Shown: in pieces, positions 60,424 to 64,000 of the stretch | How the letters are laid out: each line of letters opens with the position of its first letter | Numbering within the stretch: position 1 is the stretch's first letter | From: Marinobacter lipolyticus | GTDB lineage: Bacteria; Pseudomonadota; Gammaproteobacteria; Pseudomonadales; Oleiphilaceae | Direction: 5' to 3' | NCBI RefSeq assembly: GCF_018424605.1 | Contig: NZ_QTKT01000006.1 | Span: forward strand, 1-64,000 | Length of the DNA stretch: 64,000 bases | Notes under the pieces: model-generated | Database searches by the model: none | What the model saw: the letters and a program-made list of their open reading frames with translations, nothing else | What the model was told of the DNA's origin: nothing | Made by a program: the position numbers and the translations under genes

Positions 60424-62799
60424 ATGAACGGCTATTCCATTGAGGATTCACATCGAATCCAGCAGCGTGCTGCCCAATACCGGCAGCGTTACCCCCAGTT
60501 TGCCAACTGGGCAAAAGGGCGCGGGGTGATCGAACATACCGATTTGACCCAGGTGCGCGTGTTCGACCTGTGCCAGGAACTCGTTTGTGCCGGGCGTTAT
60601 GACTCGCTCGACGATGCCCTGATTATTTTCGAGGCTGCAGACACCCTCACCAACGCGGCCATGTGGCTGGTAGCCCACATGACTTATGCCAGCAGAGTGG
60701 ACCTGTCCGGACAGCCGCTGGCGGCGGATGACTTCAAGGAAAATCCTCAGGGGCATACCGGTGGTTCGCTGAACATGGTGCCTGCCTATCTTGGCTACAC
60801 GGCCGCCAACGCGTTGGCGGGGCTGACCCGTAGCTGGCTGATGGGGCAGGGGCACTGTGTGGCGGCTATCGAAAGCGTCAACATACTGCTCGGCAATCTG
60901 CATCCAGAACAGCAGGCTCGGTACACGCTCGACGAGGTGGGGCTGTCCCGGCTGGTGAGTGACTTTTACAGCTACGCCGTCACTCCGGATGGCACACCGG
61001 GGGTTCCCCTGGGCAGTCACGTCAACCCCCACACTGCCGGCGGGCTGATCGAGGGCGGATATCTGGGCTTCGCTGAACTGCAATACACCCACATGCCGCT
61101 GCCGGGGGAGCGTCTGGTCGCGTTTCTCAGTGATGGGGCATTTGAGGAGCAGCGGGGCAGCGACTGGGCAAGCCGCTGGTGGCGAGCCGAGGACTGTGGC
61201 CTGGTGACCCCGGTGATGATTGCTAACGGGCGCCGCATTGATCAACGGTCAACCATTTTTCTGCAAGGGGGGGTGGACTGGTTCCGGCAACACCTGGAAC
61301 TCAATGGCTTTTACCCCATACTCATTGATGGCCGCGATCCTGCGGCCTTTATCTGGGGCATCTTCGAGGCCGAATCGAGGCTTCAGGCGTGCAGCGAACA
61401 GGTCAGCGCCGGCCACATGAGGTACCCTGTAAAGCTCCCCTATCTGATTGCCGAGACGGTCAAAGGCTATGGTTTCTATGGTGCTGGTTCAAACGCGGCG
61501 CATGGTACCCCGCTTCCGGCAATACCGAGATTTGATGAGGTCTCGCGCAGGCACTTTAACGAATCCATTGCCCGTTTGTTTGTGCCCGAGATCGAGATTC
61601 ACGGCGCCCGCGACGTGCTGGCAACTCACCGGGCAGACGATCGGCCTGCGGAAAAGGATCATCCGCTGAGTTGTCGTGACGTCAAGCTGCAAACTGTACC
61701 CGAACCGGTCTGGTTGCAAACGGCGGTATCAGAGTCGCCCATGGTTGCGATTGATCGGCAGTTTGTTGCCCTTGTAAAGGCCAACCCGGCGCTTCGTATT
61801 CGCCTGGGGAACCCGGATGAATTGCGTAGTAATCAGATGAACCAGTCGCTTGACCTTCTGAAGCATCGCACCCTGACGCCCGAGCCCGGCCTTGCGGAAT
61901 CCCTTCACGGCTCGGTAATCACAGCCCTGAATGAGGAGGCCGTTGTCAGCGCCGCTCTGGGTAATAAGGGAGGTATGAATCTGGTGGTGTCCTACGAAGC
62001 GTTTGCCATGAAAATGATTGGCGCTCTTCGGCAGGAAATTATTTTTGCGCGACACCAGAAAAGTCTCGGTCGGCCCGCCCGATGGTTATCCGTGCCGGTC
62101 ATTGCGACGTCGCACCTCTGGGAAAACGGCAAGAACGAGCAGTCTCATCAGGACCCGGCCTTCGGCGAAGTCCTGATGGGAGAAATGAGTGACACTGCCC
62201 GCGTTGTCTATCCTCCCGACTGCAATAGTGCTGTGGCGTGCCTTAACGAGTGTTTTCGAACCCAGGGGCAGTTCTGGGCCATGACGGTTCCCAAGGCAAA
62301 ACTGCCTGCCGTTTTTGACGGCCGTCAGGCTGTGCAATTGCTCCGGGATGGTGCCATCGCTCTTGGTGAAGCCGGTGATGTGCAGTTGATCGCTGTCGGC
62401 GCCTATCAACTCCGGGTTTGCCTTGAGGTTGCCGAAGCGCTGGCTCAGAGAGGGCTTTCGAGTGGTGTGGTCTGCCTTCTCGAGCCCGGTCGATTCCGGA
62501 GTCCCCGGGATCCAATCGAGTCAGGACATCAGTCTGGTACTTCTTACAGGGCCGAGCTGTTTCCCCACGATACAAAACTCAGAGTGTTCGTCTGCCATAT
62601 GCGCCCAGAGGCCTTGCTGGGAATCTGCCGTCCTCTCGATCTCGGACCCGACCGGACGCTGGCGTTTGGCTATGAAAACCATGGTGGCACCCTGGATACA
62701 TCGGGGCTGCTGCAGGCCAACAAATGTGATGCCCATTCGATAGTGCAGGCGATCCTGTCAAAAAGTGGCTCCTCAGGCGCTGATAAGGCGACATTGTAG
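60424..62799 (+). CDS. phosphoketolase-like thiamine-diphosphate enzyme
   Basis: Protein of 791 residues with the length and order of D-xylulose-5-phosphate/fructose-6-phosphate phosphoketolase. The N-terminal ThDP-binding half has NPQGHTGGSLNMVPAYLGY and SDGAFEEQRGSDWASRWW; the middle half has VSYEAFAMKMIGALRQEI and ENGKNEQSHQDPAFGEVL (family: DHNGFSHQDPGF), followed by YPPDCNSAVA. It is clearly diverged from classical Xfp (GPGHGGP and GDGEAETGP motifs are altered), so activity toward the usual sugar phosphates is not certain. Classical products are acetyl phosphate and a shorter sugar phosphate. No ackA or pta lies nearby. It follows the duplicated beta-CASP end by 98 bases, so it was probably next to that gene before the ABC cassette came in. 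Confidence 0.82.
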   Translation: MNGYSIEDSHRIQQRAAQYRQRYPQFANWAKGRGVIEHTDLTQVRVFDLCQELVCAGRYDSLDDALIIFEAADTLTNAAMWLVAHMTYASRVDLSGQPLAADDFKENPQGHTGGSLNMVPAYLGYTAANALAGLTRSWLMGQGHCVAAIESVNILLGNLHPEQQARYTLDEVGLSRLVSDFYSYAVTPDGTPGVPLGSHVNPHTAGGLIEGGYLGFAELQYTHMPLPGERLVAFLSDGAFEEQRGSDWASRWWRAEDCGLVTPVMIANGRRIDQRSTIFLQGGVDWFRQHLELNGFYPILIDGRDPAAFIWGIFEAESRLQACSEQVSAGHMRYPVKLPYLIAETVKGYGFYGAGSNAAHGTPLPAIPRFDEVSRRHFNESIARLFVPEIEIHGARDVLATHRADDRPAEKDHPLSCRDVKLQTVPEPVWLQTAVSESPMVAIDRQFVALVKANPALRIRLGNPDELRSNQMNQSLDLLKHRTLTPEPGLAESLHGSVITALNEEAVVSAALGNKGGMNLVVSYEAFAMKMIGALRQEIIFARHQKSLGRPARWLSVPVIATSHLWENGKNEQSHQDPAFGEVLMGEMSDTARVVYPPDCNSAVACLNECFRTQGQFWAMTVPKAKLPAVFDGRQAVQLLRDGAIALGEAGDVQLIAVGAYQLRVCLEVAEALAQRGLSSGVVCLLEPGRFRSPRDPIESGHQSGTSYRAELFPHDTKLRVFVCHMRPEALLGICRPLDLGPDRTLAFGYENHGGTLDTSGLLQANKCDAHSIVQAILSKSGSSGADKATL

Positions 62800-62890
62800 C
62801 GATAGAGCGCGAGGATCGATTTACAACAGTCTTTACGGGGAAAAGTAAAGCGTTGGTGATCACCGTGCTGATTCTCACACTAAAACAATC

Positions 62891-62920
62891 CGGGCGGCAA
62901 CCGATTCAGCTAGCCGCCCG
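62891..62920. repeat. inverted repeat between the phosphoketolase gene and the broken OM gene
   Basis: The perfect 8-bp stem CGGGCGGC / GCCGCCCG has a 14-base loop and no T run. It may end transcription weakly or be the scar of a lost element. Confidence 0.4.
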
Positions 62921-62944
62921 ACATACAGGTCAATCATGCTATGA

Positions 62945-63764
62945 ATGAATCGTTCAATCACGCTGGGGCGCCAGATACTAACCTGGGGAACCGGCGACCT
63001 GGTGTTCATCAACGATCTGTTTCCCAAGGACTGGGTTTCGTTTTTTATCGGCCGCGATGTGGAGTACCTCAAGGCGCCCTCGGACGCGCTGAAGGTTTCG
63101 GCTTTTTCCAGCTGGGCCAATCTTGACCTTGTCTACACCCCCCGGTTTGACGCGGATCGCTTCATCGACGGTCGCCGTCTCTCTTTCTTCAACACAGGGC
63201 AAGGGCGGCTGACCGGGCGCAATGCGGTTGTACTGGCGGGCCGCCCGGCGGACGCGTTCGAAGACGACGAGTGGGCCGCCCGGCTGTACCGTAACCTTGG
63301 CGCCTACGAGGTCGCGCTCTACGGCTACGACGGCTTCTGGAAGAGCCCGGCCGGGGCTGATCCGGCCAGCGGTCGGGCCAGGTTTCCTCCGCTGTCGGTG
63401 CTCGGCGCCAGCCTGCGCGGGCCGGTGGGGGCCGGCATCGGCAACGTCGAGCTGGGCTATTACGATTCCCGCGCAGACCGCGATGGCGACGATCCCACAG
63501 TACGCAACAGCGAGCTGCGCCTGCTGCTCGGCTATGAGCAGGAAATTGCCCGTAACCTGACCCTGGGCCTGCAATACTACCTTGAGCGCATGGGCGAGTT
63601 TGAGGCCTACCGGCGGGCCTTGCCCCCGGGTGGGCTATCAGGTTGATGACCATCTCTCTGTTGAAGCCGGCGGAAACCTGTTTTTCGGCGCCCAGGAGGA
63701 AACCTTCTTCGGTCAGTTTGAGGACAACAATAACCTGTATCTGGGGGTACGCTATGGGTTCTGA
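62945..63764 (+). pseudogene. truncated and frameshifted outer-membrane protein
   Basis: The frame begins RSITLGRQILTWGTGDLVF without a signal peptide, in the middle of a barrel, and runs through FINDLFPKDWVSFFIGRD and GYEQEIARNLTLGLQYYLERMGEFEAY. At about 63615 it leaves the frame; the end, VGYQVDDHLSVEAGGNLFFG to YLGVRYGF, is in another frame after an apparent internal deletion. Both the N-terminus and the centre are lost. Family: an unnamed outer-membrane barrel. Confidence 0.7.
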
Positions 63765-63839
63765 AAAGGTTAGGTGTTGATATTGAAGGGCTGGCTACTA
63801 TAGGCCTCACTCGGTTTACCCAAAGAAAAGGAAATGTAT

Positions 63840-64000
63840 ATGTCTTACACAATGAATCGCGTAATTCAGAATGTGGATTTCGAGACAGTGGATGAGCGAA
63901 CCCGCAAGGCCCTGGCCGATCAGGGTTTCGGGGTTCTGACAGAAATTGATGTTAAGGCTACCATGAAAAAGAAACTGGACAAGGACATGCTCGCCTACCG
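63840..64000 (+). CDS. DUF302-family protein, 5' part (cut by window edge)
   Basis: The first 53 residues read MSYTMNRVIQNVDFETVDER and then ALADQGFGVLTEIDVKATMKKKLD, the hallmark of the DUF302 domain (GFGVLTEIDVxATxKxKL). The gene runs past the right edge. A second ATG at 63834 is possible; AAGGAA lies before both. The domain is of unknown function, often in proteins near sulfur or metal stress genes. Confidence 0.85.
   Translation, partial: MSYTMNRVIQNVDFETVDERTRKALADQGFGVLTEIDVKATMKKKLDKDMLAY

Noticed and set aside
1..64000. CRISPR arrays, tRNA or rRNA genes
   Set aside because: I saw no regularly spaced repeats and no tRNA-like cloverleaf or rRNA sequence; a dedicated scan would be needed to be sure.

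Overview
The window looks like a chromosomal metal-resistance and stress island from a marine, aerobic, Gram-negative gammaproteobacterium. Marinobacter or a close relative is my best guess. That is inferred from the style of the proteins (CopA/CopB copper oxidases, TorF- and OprP-type porins, TonB receptor, HME-RND pumps, DUF302, phosphoketolase) and from moderately GC-rich coding sequence; I ran no search. Transposase remnants (an IS3-type orfA start at the left edge, an IS1380-type relic near 41.7 kb) and a block of broken genes (44.2-47.5 kb, 62.9-63.8 kb) mark it as accessory DNA.

Layout. 0.3-5.6 kb: a divergent copper module, with an OmpR-type regulator and sensor kinase on the minus strand and a cupredoxin, multicopper oxidase CopA and outer-membrane CopB on the plus strand. 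5.8-8.3 kb: a small ferredoxin-fold-like protein, an APC permease with a His-rich tail and two small unknown proteins. 8.4-17.1 kb: an eight-gene complex I-like operon in the order A, B~metal-binding~D fusion, H, J, K, L, M, N. 17-24.5 kb: a porin, a second CopA/CopB pair (minus) and a second two-component system (plus). 24.5-36.5 kb: two heavy-metal RND efflux triplets on the minus strand with a PII-like protein between them. 36.8-43.7 kb: TorF-like porin, OprP-like porin with a Pho box, TonB receptor with a Fur box, and an alginate-export-like barrel. 44-47.5 kb: decayed genes around a lone Rieske protein and a YHS/TRASH metal protein. 47.7-50.6 kb: two small membrane proteins and a Cu-type P-type ATPase. 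50.8-62.8 kb: a nucleotide/pentose module (NMP phosphorylase, PRPP synthase, beta-CASP nuclease, phosphoketolase-like enzyme) interrupted by an RbbA/YhhJ-like ABC exporter cassette that is flanked by a 124-bp direct repeat. The right edge holds a broken outer-membrane gene and the start of a DUF302 gene.

The strongest candidate for a new system is the operon at 8.4-17.1 kb. It keeps the canonical nuo order but lacks C, E, F, G and I. Its B and D parts are fused through a CPMHP...CPKCGM heavy-metal-binding domain and about 40 histidines. Three of four expected Fe-S cysteines of B and the quinone-loop histidines of D are gone, while most charged residues of the antiporter-like membrane subunits remain. 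It reads as a non-redox, possibly metal-responsive ion-translocating relative of complex I.

A second unifying signal is a direct repeat TTCAG-N6-TTCAG (11-bp period) found upstream of the copper operons, a porin, the P-type ATPase cluster, the nucleotide module and an apparent ~54-nt transcript near 39.04 kb. It is probably the binding site of one or both OmpR-type regulators encoded here, and it ties these separate units into one regulon.
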